In this document: positions 18,278 through 28,043 of the stretch, piece after piece
Layout of the letters: each line of letters starts with the position of its first letter
Numbering within the stretch: position 1 is the stretch's first letter
Assembly: GCF_001512285.1 (NCBI RefSeq)
Contig: NZ_LNUV01000002.1
Location: forward strand, 1-64,000
Source of the DNA: Arthrobacter sp. EpRS71
GTDB taxonomy: Bacteria; Actinomycetota; Actinomycetes; Actinomycetales; Micrococcaceae
Direction: 5' to 3'
DNA: 64,000 nucleotides
Notes under the pieces: model-generated
The model's database searches: none
The model's input: the letters and a program-made list of their open reading frames with translations, nothing else
What the model was told of the DNA's origin: nothing
Position numbers and translations under genes: made by a program

Positions 18278-19369
18278 ATGACAACACTTATTGACGTTCC
18301 CGAGGCGGAGCCCGGGATCGTTGCTCCAAAGAGCAAGTCCAAAGCCGGGGGAGGGCTGGGAAGGTACATCGTGATCAGGTTCTTCCTGATCATTCCCACC
18401 GTTTTTATTTTGGTAACACTGGTTTTCTTCCTGATGAGGGTCATCGGAGATCCCATCACCGCATCTCAAGGCGGACGCCTGCCCCCGGACGTCCTGGCCC
18501 AACGCATTCACGACGCCGGGTATGACCGACCGGTCCTGGTTCAGTACTTCGAGTACCTTGGCCAGCTGATCACCGGGAATTTCGGAACCACCATCACTGA
18601 CCGGCGTCCCGTACTGGAGGTGCTGACTACTTTCGGCGCAGCCACCCTCGAGCTCTCCATCAACGCACTGATCGTGGCTCTCGCCGTCGGTATCCCGTTC
18701 GGACTTATCGCCGCCCAACACCGGGACAAAGCCCCCGACGCCCTGTTGAGGTTTTTCGCCATCCTTTGCTACGCAACCCCTGTCTTCTTCTCGGGACTTC
18801 TCCTCAAGTTGACGTTTTCCGTATGGCTCGGTTGGTTCCCGGTAGCCGGCCGTGCCTCCACCCTTACGGAACTCACCATGAGTGCCTTGGCAGCCCCCTC
18901 CGGTATCTACTGGCTGGACGCGCTGCGCAGTGGAAACTTCACGGCACTCGGTGACATTGTTTCCCACGCAGTCCTCCCGGCAATCGCACTGGGCTTACTC
19001 ACCGCCGGTGTTTTCCTTCGCCTGGTCCGCACCAACGTGATCGGAACCCTGGGGAAGGACTACATCGAGGCAGGGCGCTCAAGGGGCGTCAGCGAGTTCC
19101 GGCTGGTGACCAAGCACGCGTACAAACCGGCATTGATTCCCATCATTACCGTCATGGGCCTGCAAATAGCACTGATGCTGGGCGGCGCCATCCTGACCGA
19201 AACCACCTTTGAGTGGAAGGGCCTGGGGTACCAGTTGGTGCAGTACTTGAATGCCCGCGACTTCGTGGCCGTCCAAGGCATAGTGGTCCTGCTGGCCATC
19301 ATCGTCGCCGTCACCAACTTCATCGTGGATATCATTGCCGCGCTCATCGACCCCCGAGTGAGGTACTGA
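18278..19369 (+). CDS. Peptide ABC transporter permease (DppB/OppB type)
   Basis: A 363-residue inner-membrane protein with six predicted membrane segments. The BPD_transp_1 region carries the EAA-like loop DYIEAGRSRGVSEFRLVTKH that contacts the ATPase. It follows the DppB pattern of a long periplasmic loop after the first helix. ATG at 18278 is unambiguous. It is part of the five-component importer encoded at 16.5-22.1 kb. Confidence 0.93.
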   Translation: MTTLIDVPEAEPGIVAPKSKSKAGGGLGRYIVIRFFLIIPTVFILVTLVFFLMRVIGDPITASQGGRLPPDVLAQRIHDAGYDRPVLVQYFEYLGQLITGNFGTTITDRRPVLEVLTTFGAATLELSINALIVALAVGIPFGLIAAQHRDKAPDALLRFFAILCYATPVFFSGLLLKLTFSVWLGWFPVAGRASTLTELTMSALAAPSGIYWLDALRSGNFTALGDIVSHAVLPAIALGLLTAGVFLRLVRTNVIGTLGKDYIEAGRSRGVSEFRLVTKHAYKPALIPIITVMGLQIALMLGGAILTETTFEWKGLGYQLVQYLNARDFVAVQGIVVLLAIIVAVTNFIVDIIAALIDPRVRY

Positions 19370-19371
19370 CC

Positions 19372-20385
19372 ATGAGCACTCCACAGTTAACCCGAGCCAA
19401 GGAGCCCTTGTTTTCCCGGCTTCCTGTAATCAGCCACCTGAAGAAGAGCGTAGGCCTTCAGCGGGGCATGCTCATTGTGGGTGTTGTCCTCAGCGGAATC
19501 TTCCTGCTGACCAGTATCTTCGCCCCTCTCCTTGCTCCCTATGGATACTCCCAACTCAGCGATGACTCCGGTTCGTTTCCCACCCAGGAAGCTCCAAGCG
19601 CCAAGCACCTGCTGGGAACCACCGTTGGCGGTTACGACGTCCTGTCGCGGGTGGTGTGGGGTTCCCAAACAGCGGTGACAGTCATCATTGTGTCCGTGGC
19701 CATGTCCCTGTTCCTCGGTGTGGTCCTTGGCCTTCTCAGCGGCTACTTCGGAGGTTGGCTGGACCGGATCCTGGTGGTTGTGGCAGACGCCATCTATGCC
19801 TTTCCAACCTTGCTCCTGGCAATCGTGATTTCCATTGTGATCAGCCGCGGGCAGTCCAGCTTCTGGGGCGGCATCTTCTCTTGTGCTTTCTCCATCACCG
19901 TGGTTTTTGTGCCCCAGTATTTCCGGGTCATCCGTGCAGAGACCATCCGGCTCAAGGCTGAGCCGTTTGTGGAATCAGCCAAGGTCCTGGGGGCGTCCAG
20001 TGTTCGCATCATTGGGCGGCACATTTTCAAGAACGCCACCCGGACCCTGCCGCTCATGTTCACCCTCAACGCCTCCGAAGCGATCCTGACCCTTGCCGGA
20101 CTGGGGTTCCTTGGCTTCGGGATCGAACCGACGTCTGCGGCTGAATGGGGTTTTGACCTCAACAAAGCACTGGCTGATACCTCCTCCGGTATTTGGTGGA
20201 CCGGCGTCTTCCCCGGCGTCGCGATGGTCCTCACCGTCCTGGGGCTGACCCTGGTGGGCGAGAGCATCAACGACCTCAACGATCCCCGGATCCGTGGCCG
20301 CAAACGCGCGGGCCGAACACCAGTACCCGGTACACCGGCAGGACCGGAATTGCCGGCAAACCCGGCAGAGGCAGGAAAGTCATGA
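19372..20385 (+). CDS. Peptide ABC transporter permease (DppC/OppC type)
   Basis: A 337-residue permease that begins 2 bases after the DppB-type stop. An N-terminal helix is followed by the DppC signature HLLGTTVGGYDVLSRVVWGSQTA and the ATPase-contact loop AKVLGASSVRIIGRHIF. It forms the pore with the upstream permease. Its stop codon overlaps the ATG of the ATPase gene (ATGA). Confidence 0.93.
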   Translation: MSTPQLTRAKEPLFSRLPVISHLKKSVGLQRGMLIVGVVLSGIFLLTSIFAPLLAPYGYSQLSDDSGSFPTQEAPSAKHLLGTTVGGYDVLSRVVWGSQTAVTVIIVSVAMSLFLGVVLGLLSGYFGGWLDRILVVVADAIYAFPTLLLAIVISIVISRGQSSFWGGIFSCAFSITVVFVPQYFRVIRAETIRLKAEPFVESAKVLGASSVRIIGRHIFKNATRTLPLMFTLNASEAILTLAGLGFLGFGIEPTSAAEWGFDLNKALADTSSGIWWTGVFPGVAMVLTVLGLTLVGESINDLNDPRIRGRKRAGRTPVPGTPAGPELPANPAEAGKS

Positions 20386-22088
20386 CCACCAACCTTGGAA
20401 ACCTCTCAGACGGGGCAGGCACGGAACAGCCGGTACTCACCATCGATCGGCTCCAAGTCACCTTTGCCACGGACGGCGGCGACGTTCACGCCGTCAAAGA
20501 CGTAAGCCTGAACGTTGGAGCCGGAGAAGTAGTTGCCATTGTGGGCGAATCGGGTTCCGGAAAGACGGTGACGGCCAAGACCATCCTGGGCCTGCTTCCG
20601 GAAACCGCCATCAGCTCGGGAGCTGTGGTGATCAACGGCAACAACGTCATTAGCGTCAGCCAATCCACCCTCCGCAAAATCCGGGGCCGCGATGTGGCCA
20701 TGGTGTTCCAGGAGCCCTCCACGGCGCTGAATCCGGTCTTCACCGTGGGCTGGCAGATTGCCGAAGGCATCCGTGCGCACTCCACGGACGGGCGGCGCCT
20801 CTCAGCCAAGGAAGCCAAGGAAAGGGCAACCGAGGCACTTCGCAAGGTGGGCATCCCGGATCCTGAAACGCGGGTCAACTACTATCCACATCAGTTCTCC
20901 GGTGGCCAGAAGCAACGTGTGGTCATAGCTGCGGCGTTGGCGCTCAATCCCGGACTGATCGTGGCCGATGAGCCCACCACGGCCTTGGATGTCACAGTCC
21001 AAGCCGAAATCCTCCAGCTCCTGCGCGATTTGAGGGACAACTACGGCACCTCGATCGTGCTCATCACCCACAACATGGGAGTAGTGGCGGATCTGGCGGA
21101 CCGTGTTGTGGTGATGTACCAGGGTGACGTTGTGGAGGAGGCGCCGGCCAAGGTCCTTTTTGCTGAACCCCGGCAGGAGTACACAAAGAAGCTGCTCGCC
21201 GCGGTGCCGCACCTCGGACGAAACTCCGCATCCGAGGGCGCCCGAGGCCGGCTCCACCAAGATGGCAAAATCCTGGTGGAGGCAAAGAACCTCACCATCG
21301 AATACCCCGGGCGGTTCGGCAGGCACGGATTCAAGGCCGTGAATGACGTCAGCTTTACGGTGTCCGAAAATGAGGTCTTCGGATTGGTGGGTGAGTCCGG
21401 TTCCGGAAAATCAACCATCGGACGAGCCATTGCCGGCCTGACCCGCACCACGGGGGGCAGCCTGAAGGTCCTTGGGTACGAGATGTTGGACTTCAAGGAA
21501 CGAACCTTCCGTCCGCTTCGCAAGGACATTGGTTTTGTGTTCCAAGATCCGGCGGCGTCCTTCAACCCGCACCTCACCATCGGCGAGTGCGTGGCCGAAC
21601 CGCTCCTGATCCACACCCGGCCAGGAGCTGCTGGGGCGAGGAAGAAGGTAGGTGAGCTGCTCGAAGCAGTCCAGCTGCCGGCGTCGTACGCGGAACGGTA
21701 CCCGCACGAGCTGTCCGGTGGGCAGCGGCAGCGTGCCTCCTTGGCGAGATCGCTGGCGCTCAACCCGCGCCTGTTGATCGCCGACGAACCCACATCCGCG
21801 CTTGACGTCTCCGTGCAGGCGAAAGTCCTGGACCTGTTCAAAGACATCCAAGAGCAGTACGGTTTCGCGGCTCTCTTCATCAGCCACGACCTCGCAGTAG
21901 TGGACATGTTGTCCCACTGGGTTGGTGTGTTGTACAAGGGCCGGCTGGTGGAGCAGGGGATCGGCAATCAGGTGATGGGATCACCGCAACACGACTACAC
22001 CAAGCGGCTCATCGCCTCGCTGCCTGTGCCGGACCCCGATGAGCAAGCACGACGCCGGGAAGCGCACCGATCGCTGCTGGGCGGCTGA
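20382..22088 (+). CDS. Peptide ABC transporter, fused DppD-DppF ATP-binding protein
   Basis: A 568-residue protein with two complete ABC ATPase domains in one chain, replacing the separate DppD and DppF subunits. Both domains have Walker A (GESGSGKT and GESGSGKS), ABC signatures (FSGGQKQRV and LSGGQRQRA) and Walker B motifs in ADEPT. It energises uptake by the two upstream permeases. Start ATG at 20382 overlaps the DppC-type stop. Confidence 0.94.
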   Translation: MTTNLGNLSDGAGTEQPVLTIDRLQVTFATDGGDVHAVKDVSLNVGAGEVVAIVGESGSGKTVTAKTILGLLPETAISSGAVVINGNNVISVSQSTLRKIRGRDVAMVFQEPSTALNPVFTVGWQIAEGIRAHSTDGRRLSAKEAKERATEALRKVGIPDPETRVNYYPHQFSGGQKQRVVIAAALALNPGLIVADEPTTALDVTVQAEILQLLRDLRDNYGTSIVLITHNMGVVADLADRVVVMYQGDVVEEAPAKVLFAEPRQEYTKKLLAAVPHLGRNSASEGARGRLHQDGKILVEAKNLTIEYPGRFGRHGFKAVNDVSFTVSENEVFGLVGESGSGKSTIGRAIAGLTRTTGGSLKVLGYEMLDFKERTFRPLRKDIGFVFQDPAASFNPHLTIGECVAEPLLIHTRPGAAGARKKVGELLEAVQLPASYAERYPHELSGGQRQRASLARSLALNPRLLIADEPTSALDVSVQAKVLDLFKDIQEQYGFAALFISHDLAVVDMLSHWVGVLYKGRLVEQGIGNQVMGSPQHDYTKRLIASLPVPDPDEQARRREAHRSLLGG

Positions 22089-22116
22089 ACCGTCCGTAGG
22101 ACCTGCGTAAAGGTGA

Positions 22117-22166
22117 AGAAGGTGCGCCCCTCCCTGTGGCCTGGCCAGGGGAGGGGTAAGCCTTCT
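22117..22166 (+). terminator. Probable terminator after the peptide ABC operon
   Basis: Inverted repeat with an outer 6-bp arm (22117-22122 with 22161-22166) and an inner 8-bp arm (22127-22134 with 22149-22156), starting about 30 bases after the stop. No T-run, so Rho-independent function is uncertain. Confidence 0.5.
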
Positions 22167-22221
22167 CCGCACCACACGGTGCGCTACCAAGTAACACCGG
22201 CGACGGCACCGCCCCGCACCA

Positions 22222-22227
22222 TAGACT
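22222..22227 (+). promoter_or_regulatory. -10 element of chorismate mutase, leaderless type
   Basis: TAGACT, 7 bases, then the ATG start at 22235. Confidence 0.55.
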
Positions 22228-22234
22228 GGGGTGC

Positions 22235-22624
22235 ATGACCGAGCAGAACAACGCCCTTCCCCACGACGCCGATTCCTTCAACCCGGCAGCGAGCTCCTTA
22301 GCCGGGCAGGTGGACCGTGCCGTCATGGACGAGCTGCTGTCCATCCGGTCCAGCATTGACAACATTGACGCAACACTTGTGTTCCTGCTTGCGGAACGCT
22401 TCAAAGCCACCCAAAAAGTTGGCATCCTGAAGGCCACCCACCAGCTTCCCGCCGGGGATCCGGGCCGCGAATCCGCCCAGATCGCCCGGCTGCGCAGGCT
22501 CGCAGAGGACGCACACCTTGATCCGGCTTTTGCAGAGAAATTCCTCAATTTCATCATCAGTGAAGTGATCCGCCACCACGAGGCCATCGCCGAGGATCAC
22601 CAGATCTCCAGCCAGCAGGCGTGA
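22235..22624 (+). CDS. Chorismate mutase (AroQ class, short)
   Basis: A 129-residue helical protein. The CM_2 domain covers about residues 30-115, with LLSIRSSIDNIDATLVFLLAERFKATQKVG carrying the active-site arginine, lysine and arginine positions of AroQ enzymes. It converts chorismate to prephenate for Phe/Tyr synthesis. No signal peptide, so it is cytoplasmic. It is likely cotranscribed with the MetE/UROD-like gene, whose GTG begins 3 bases after its stop. Confidence 0.9.
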   Translation: MTEQNNALPHDADSFNPAASSLAGQVDRAVMDELLSIRSSIDNIDATLVFLLAERFKATQKVGILKATHQLPAGDPGRESAQIARLRRLAEDAHLDPAFAEKFLNFIISEVIRHHEAIAEDHQISSQQA

Positions 22625-22627
22625 CCC

Positions 22628-23662
22628 GTGCCGGATTTGGAGAGCGTGCGCGCAAGCGCCACCGCACTGGGACCGTGGCCTGGCACTGATCCCACGGAGG
22701 CAACGCGGATCATCCGGGGCGAGTTGGGAGACCCCCACCTTCCTTTCCTGCCTCAACTGCCGGATCGCGGAGTGGGTTCGGATGGTGTCGGCCGGACTGG
22801 CTCCCTGCTCGTTGACTTGGCACTGGACGTTCAGCCGCACGGTTGGCGCCTGGTGGACAGGCCCGGGAAGGATGCCCGGCGCGCCAGCTCGGCGTTATCG
22901 ACGGACATCAACATTCTGGCGGACATCGTCGGTTCCGAGGATGTGTCAGCAACGGAGTTCAAGATCCAGCTGCTGGGACCCATGAGCCTCGCGGCCAATC
23001 TTCACCTGCACAGCGGAGAGCGGGCACTGTTGGACTACGGCGCCCGCAGGGACATTGCGGAATCCCTGGCCGCCGGCGTCGGAGGGCACCTCAGGCGCAT
23101 CGTCGCGGCCGTCCCGGGCGCCCGCCTGGTGGTCCAGATTGATGAACCGGACATTGCCTCCGTCATGGCAGGGACAATCCCCACGGCCAGTGGCTACCGC
23201 ACCCTGCGGTCCATATCCGGTGAGGAAGTCACAGGGGCATGGCGGGTGGTCATTGATTCCCTGAAGTCTGCGGGCGTCGTCGAGACCGTGGTCTCTGTCC
23301 CGGAAATCGAAGCGCCCATCGAGCGGATACTTGCTGCTGGCGCAGACGGCGTCGCGGTGCCCTTGAAGGCCCTGACGTCGCGTCAGTGGGAGCAACTCGC
23401 CGCAGCCGTCGAAGGCGGAAAACGCGTTTGGGCAGGCGCGCTTTCCACCAACAACCCTCAAACTCAGCTACCACGCACGGCCGAGGTCATTGAAAGCATC
23501 TGGAAGCCGTGGCGCCAACTGGGCCTTCCGGCTTCCGGATTGGCCGGGCTCCGGGTCACGCCCTCGACGGGACTGGCGGACTTCAATCCCTCAGCGGCCA
23601 AAGATGTCCTGAAAAAGCTGACCCACGTGGCTGACGGACTGGACCAGCTGGCTCAGGGCTGA
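22628..23662 (+). CDS. MetE/uroporphyrinogen decarboxylase-like protein, no cysteine
   Basis: A 344-residue protein of the UROD/MetE-like TIM-barrel superfamily, apparently the homologue of a mycobacterial protein of this type (Rv3015c, from memory). Conserved-looking pieces include FKIQLLGPMSLAANL and RLVVQIDEPDIASV. I found no cysteine in the whole protein, so the Cys-based zinc site of cobalamin-independent methionine synthase is absent and the annotation 'methionine synthase' would be misleading. Function unknown. It is coupled to chorismate mutase (3-base gap, GTG start). Confidence 0.75.
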   Translation: MPDLESVRASATALGPWPGTDPTEATRIIRGELGDPHLPFLPQLPDRGVGSDGVGRTGSLLVDLALDVQPHGWRLVDRPGKDARRASSALSTDINILADIVGSEDVSATEFKIQLLGPMSLAANLHLHSGERALLDYGARRDIAESLAAGVGGHLRRIVAAVPGARLVVQIDEPDIASVMAGTIPTASGYRTLRSISGEEVTGAWRVVIDSLKSAGVVETVVSVPEIEAPIERILAAGADGVAVPLKALTSRQWEQLAAAVEGGKRVWAGALSTNNPQTQLPRTAEVIESIWKPWRQLGLPASGLAGLRVTPSTGLADFNPSAAKDVLKKLTHVADGLDQLAQG

Positions 23663-23672
23663 CTGGAACACT

Positions 23673-24386
23673 TCAGTATCTCTTCTCCCAGCGGTCTGGT
23701 TCAGCGTACCGGGGCAGTGAGGTACCGGGGGCTGCTCCCGGCAGGTACGGCGCGAGGCGGTAGTCGAAGCGCCCTGCGTAGACAAGAACCAAACCGATCT
23801 GAGGCTGGATGACCTTGACCTGAATGCGGTGCTTGCCCTCGTCGTTGTCCCACCATTGTTCGGCATACGCGCGGGCGTCGAGGGCTGCCGGCAGTGGAAT
23901 GCGGAGCGGCCCCAGGAAGAGCCTGCTCGCTTGGGACACACCCCGGAGACGGCCCTGGGCGGTGACGCTGACATCCAAGTCCGTGACCAGCCGGCGGTAA
24001 CGGCCTACATGGTCCACCAAACGGGCGTTTTGATCGGCACGGGCAGGCAGGATGGCGCTGGTCGTATCGTGGAAGAGCCGTGTTCCCGAGGGGAAGTGGA
24101 TCTCCCGGCGGGCAGTGAGCGCAGGACGTCCGAAGGGATCCATGTGGGCGTGGTTTTCTATCCGGAACGGTATACCCTCGCCGTATTCAGGAAAGAACGC
24201 CTCCTCACTTCCTGTCAGAGCGAGGAGCGGCCGTAGCCACTTCTGCCGGCACCCCACTACATCAAAGACGCCTTCGCCAATTCCATAGGAACCGGACCCG
24301 GCCGCCAAGGCAAAATACTCCTGGAGCTCCGGGGTAAGCCGGGCGAATTCCTCGCCCAGTGCCAGCTGATAGATGGGGGTATTCAT
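23673..24386 (-). CDS. DUF4166 domain protein
   Basis: A 237-residue soluble protein, recognised as DUF4166 from the opening IYQLALGEEFARLTPELQEYF, the glycine-rich GSGSYGIGEGVFDVV and the late GRFDYRLAPYLPG. No catalytic motif is known to me. It is the last gene of the minus-strand run from 30.0 kb, 68 bases after the DUF58 gene, with GGAAGGA before its ATG. It converges with the MetE-like gene, 10 bases apart. Confidence 0.65.
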   Translation of the reverse strand: MNTPIYQLALGEEFARLTPELQEYFALAAGSGSYGIGEGVFDVVGCRQKWLRPLLALTGSEEAFFPEYGEGIPFRIENHAHMDPFGRPALTARREIHFPSGTRLFHDTTSAILPARADQNARLVDHVGRYRRLVTDLDVSVTAQGRLRGVSQASRLFLGPLRIPLPAALDARAYAEQWWDNDEGKHRIQVKVIQPQIGLVLVYAGRFDYRLAPYLPGAAPGTSLPRYAEPDRWEKRY

Positions 24387-24454
24387 GGCAGTCCTTCCTT
24401 GAAAACACCATGGGGGCGCACCTGAAAAACGGAGCCTGGAACCATCATCCCGCG

Positions 24455-25747
24455 TTAGAGCCGTCCTGCTGCTTTGAGCCGTATGTACGTATCAGCAAGC
24501 ATCGGCGGAACGTCGTGAGGTTCAGCATCCACCACTTCGGCGCCGAGTTGGCGGAGCTGAGCCATCACCGCTGAGCGTTCCAACAGCGCGCGTTCGGCTG
24601 CCGCTGCCCGGAAAACCTGGCTGGCCGTGGTCCTCTTTTCCTTCATGGCAGAAAGAAGGGGATCCCTCACTGAGGCCACCACCACGACATGTTGGCGGGA
24701 CAATTGAGCCACCGTGGGGAGGAGCCCTTCCTCGGGGGCACCGCCGTCGAGCGCCGTCAGGAGCACAACCAGTGACCTGTGCGCGGAGACGGCACGCACC
24801 TGAGCCGGGACCTGCTGCCAATCGAGTTCGATCAGTTCGGCCTCCAAAGGAGCCATGGACTGGACGAGCTGACCCAGCAAGTTCCCTTTTGACGCCGACT
24901 CAACCCTTGCGCGGAGCCTGCGGTCGTAGGCGAGGAAGTCCACTCGGTCGCCTCCGCGCTCGGCCAGCACGGAGAGCAGCAGGGCCGCCTCAATGCCGGT
25001 ATCGAGCCGTGGTTCATCCTCAATTCTTGCGGCCGCTGTCCGGGAAGTATCAAGAACGATCACCACTCGCCGGTCGCGCTCCGGGCGCCACGTCCGCACC
25101 ACAACTGAGGTGCGTCGCGCTGTGGCGCGCCAGTCGATGGAGCGGACGTCGTCACCCCGGACGTAATCGCGCAAAGAATCGAATTCGGTACCTGCTCCGC
25201 GGATCTGCACGGCGGCCCTGCCGTCCAGTTCCCGGAGCTTCCGGAGTTTTGAGGGGAGATGACGCTTCGAGTGGAACGGCGGGAGGACCCTCAGCTGGCC
25301 GGGCAGGACGCGTGTTCGCTGCCTTGCCGCCATGCCCAAGGGACCCACGGAGCGGATGGTCACGTGGGGGCTTGTGAGATCGCCGCGACGACGCGGGACC
25401 AAGGTTACTGTCATGCGGCGCCTCTCACCGGGCGGAACCACAAGGGACTGTGACGGGTTCAGCGCCCCCGCAGATGGCTGCCAGGTGTCCCTGACTTCGG
25501 CCCGCAGCTTGCGCCGGGTGGGGTTGGTGATGGTTACTACGGAGTCCGCTTTGCCCTCAAGTGTCACGTTTCCAGGCAGGACGCGATCCAGGACAAGTTG
25601 TGCGGGCGATGCCGCCAGCACCAGATCCGAGATCAGCACAAGCAGTAGTCCCGCGCCAACGAACAGGACGGTGCTCCATGCTGGGAACACCACCAACGGC
25701 ACCAGACCCAGAAGGGCCAGCAGCACGAAACGACCCGTAATGGCCAT
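24455..25747 (-). CDS. DUF58 membrane protein, partner of MoxR
   Basis: A 430-residue protein. Two membrane helices occupy residues 1-50, and the DUF58 hallmark EFDSLRDYVRGDDVRSIDWRA and VVVRTW segment lie mid-protein. Later residues (VVIVLDTSRTAA) resemble a von Willebrand A-type fold. DUF58 proteins are usually encoded next to MoxR ATPases and transglutaminase-like proteins. It starts 32 bases after MoxR, with GAGGGGG before the ATG. Confidence 0.88.
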   Translation of the reverse strand: MAITGRFVLLALLGLVPLVVFPAWSTVLFVGAGLLLVLISDLVLAASPAQLVLDRVLPGNVTLEGKADSVVTITNPTRRKLRAEVRDTWQPSAGALNPSQSLVVPPGERRRMTVTLVPRRRGDLTSPHVTIRSVGPLGMAARQRTRVLPGQLRVLPPFHSKRHLPSKLRKLRELDGRAAVQIRGAGTEFDSLRDYVRGDDVRSIDWRATARRTSVVVRTWRPERDRRVVIVLDTSRTAAARIEDEPRLDTGIEAALLLSVLAERGGDRVDFLAYDRRLRARVESASKGNLLGQLVQSMAPLEAELIELDWQQVPAQVRAVSAHRSLVVLLTALDGGAPEEGLLPTVAQLSRQHVVVVASVRDPLLSAMKEKRTTASQVFRAAAAERALLERSAVMAQLRQLGAEVVDAEPHDVPPMLADTYIRLKAAGRL

Positions 25748-25779
25748 TCAAGCCCCCTCGGCCAACATCGGTCCGGGGA

Positions 25780-26853
25780 TCACCGGGGTACCGGGACGGA
25801 CGCGAGGATGCTACCCAGGACATCGTCCACCACGATGCCATCCATCTGGGCTTCCGGCCGCAGGCCTACCCTGTGCCGCAGGCACGGCAAGGACAAGGCT
25901 TTGACGTCGTCCGGCGTGACGAATGACCTGCCCGACAACCACGCCCAGGCTTTGGCCGTTTTGAGCAACGCGGTAGCCCCACGGGGCGAAACGCCGAGTT
26001 GAAATGAGGGTGCGGACCTCGTGGCACGCACGACGTCAACAATGTAGGCAAGGATCTCCGGGGCCACCGCAACGTGGGCAACGGCCGCTTGGGCGTTGGA
26101 AAGTTCGACGGCGCCAGCCACCGGCCGCACGCCGGCTGCGGCAAGGTTTCGGGGATCAAAACCACTGGCGTGGCGGCGGATGACTTCAATTTCCTCAGCC
26201 CGTCCAGGCAGCGGCATGGTCAGCTTGAGGAGGAAGCGGTCCAATTGTGCCTCTGGCAGGGGGTAGGTGCCCTCGTACTCCACAGGGTTCTGGGTTGCCG
26301 CGACAATGAACGGACTCGGAAGCGGACGCGATACGCCGTCAACGGAAACCTGGCGTTCTTCCATGGCTTCCAAGAGTGATGCCTGGGTTTTCGGCGGGGT
26401 TCGGTTGATTTCATCGGCCAACATGATGTTGGTGAACACCGGGCCCTCACGGAAAGTGAACTCAGAGGTATGAGAGTCATAGACCAATGACCCCGTGACG
26501 TCACCTGGCATGAGGTCCGGAGTGAACTGAACACGTTTGGTGTCCAAGCTCAGGGCAGTGGACAAGGCCCGGACCAGAAGGGTCTTGGCTACGCCGGGAA
26601 CGCCCTCAAGGAGGACGTGTCCGCCGCAGAGCAGGGCGATCAGCATGCCGGTAACCGTGGAGTCCTGACCGACAACGGCTTTTCCAACTTCGCTCCTGAC
26701 GTTGAGCAGCGACTGCCGTGCCGGATCCTCGAGGGGATGCCTCTGTCCGTTTTCTGCGGGCGGCGCCTCGTGCTGCGACTCCTCGTGCTGCAGGGCTTCC
26801 TGCTGGGGCGTCGTCTCCGCGTAGTGGCTGTTGCTGTCCGTGTGGCTGCTCAT
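25780..26853 (-). CDS. MoxR-family AAA+ ATPase
   Basis: A 357-residue ATPase with a Gln/His/Glu-rich disordered N-terminus (1-40). Walker A GVPGVAKT and Walker B MLADEINRTPPKTQ are followed by sensor motifs in AATQNPVEYEGTYPLPEAQLDRF. MoxR proteins act as chaperones that activate metal- or VWA-containing partner proteins. It overlaps the DUF4350 gene by 4 bases (ATGA). Confidence 0.94.
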   Translation of the reverse strand: MSSHTDSNSHYAETTPQQEALQHEESQHEAPPAENGQRHPLEDPARQSLLNVRSEVGKAVVGQDSTVTGMLIALLCGGHVLLEGVPGVAKTLLVRALSTALSLDTKRVQFTPDLMPGDVTGSLVYDSHTSEFTFREGPVFTNIMLADEINRTPPKTQASLLEAMEERQVSVDGVSRPLPSPFIVAATQNPVEYEGTYPLPEAQLDRFLLKLTMPLPGRAEEIEVIRRHASGFDPRNLAAAGVRPVAGAVELSNAQAAVAHVAVAPEILAYIVDVVRATRSAPSFQLGVSPRGATALLKTAKAWAWLSGRSFVTPDDVKALSLPCLRHRVGLRPEAQMDGIVVDDVLGSILASVPVPR

Positions 26854-28043
26854 CGGGCGATCGCTTCCTGTTCGATTCGTTCAATTTGTTGTGCCCACTG
26901 CACCAGTTGTCCTTCGCCTTGCGGCATGAAGTCGATCAGGATGGACCGGACTTCCGTGGCTGGCAGCTCTACATGGCGGGCTGTTATGTCCAAAAGTGCT
27001 TCGGCGGTGGCGTCAGCCCCAAGGTTGAAATGCCGGGCCAGCCGTGACAACGTTCCTGCCCTCAAGTTTCGGGCGGCCCGCTCCACAGCACGTGAGTCCT
27101 GGTAGAGACGTGCACGGCCTTCCGCTGTTTCGGCGGCTTTGACCACCACGGGCAGCGGCTCGAAAACCAGGGGGCCCATGCGCCGGCCCCGCCACGCGAT
27201 GGCCAGCAGGGCTACCAAACCCAGCCACGGGCCGGCGAAGGCAAGCCAGCGCGGCGCGAGCTCATTGAGGGTGGGGTTCGACGTGGACGCCGGGATGTCT
27301 CCGACGCCGGGGATGTACCATACGAGGTCCGCGTTGTTCCCCAACGTGCGGAGCGCGAGGGCGGCATTGCCCTCCAGCGCGAGGTGTTGATTGTCCAAGA
27401 GCTCCCTGCTGCCCAACACGATGACCCTGCCATCGGCCGATGCTGCATATAGCCCGGGGCCGTTTCCACGGGGAGCGTAGCAAACCAGGGGCCCCGAAAA
27501 GATTGACCCCTGCGCAGATACCGGGCCGGCTTCCAAGGCATCGTCCTGGGTGCAGCCGGGTTCAATCACCTGTGTTGCTTCGGGAACCACCCCGCCAGGG
27601 CGGATCCCTTCCGTCAGGCCATTGAGTGTCCTGAGGCGCGGTGACACCACCACAACACGGTCTGCTGCTGCTGTGACTTCTTCAAGTTGGGATCGGTCGA
27701 GAAAGCCCTGTGCGTCGAAGAGGAATACTGTGGCCTCATCTCTGCTTGATAGCGCCTTCAAGGTGTCCTCGAACGTGTCTGTCGGGGTGACCGATACACC
27801 GTGGCGCCCCAGGATTTCGGCCACCGCCATGGCGCCATCCGGTGCCGGGTTTCGTGCGGACAGGCGCCGGGAGTCGGTGGCCCCGGCAACGCTGTCAATA
27901 GCCAGGAAAATCACCAGACCGGCCAGGAGAGCCACGAGGGCAATCCAGACGAGGTGCTTGCGGAACCAGGCTTTGAAGCCCCTTAGGGCTGAAAGTTCTG
28001 CGGCGGCGGCATGGTCCTGGCCCACGTGTTCTTTTGTTGTCAT
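26850..28043 (-). CDS. DUF4350 domain membrane protein
   Basis: A 397-residue protein with an N-terminal membrane helix (about 30-52), a DUF4350 region with VFLFDAQGFL and VVVVSPRLRTL, a second membrane segment around residue 280, and a basic, soluble C-terminal tail. DUF4350 proteins accompany MoxR/DUF58 clusters and their biochemical role is unknown. Both ends overlap neighbouring genes by 4 bases. Confidence 0.85.
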   Translation of the reverse strand: MTTKEHVGQDHAAAAELSALRGFKAWFRKHLVWIALVALLAGLVIFLAIDSVAGATDSRRLSARNPAPDGAMAVAEILGRHGVSVTPTDTFEDTLKALSSRDEATVFLFDAQGFLDRSQLEEVTAAADRVVVVSPRLRTLNGLTEGIRPGGVVPEATQVIEPGCTQDDALEAGPVSAQGSIFSGPLVCYAPRGNGPGLYAASADGRVIVLGSRELLDNQHLALEGNAALALRTLGNNADLVWYIPGVGDIPASTSNPTLNELAPRWLAFAGPWLGLVALLAIAWRGRRMGPLVFEPLPVVVKAAETAEGRARLYQDSRAVERAARNLRAGTLSRLARHFNLGADATAEALLDITARHVELPATEVRSILIDFMPQGEGQLVQWAQQIERIEQEAIAR

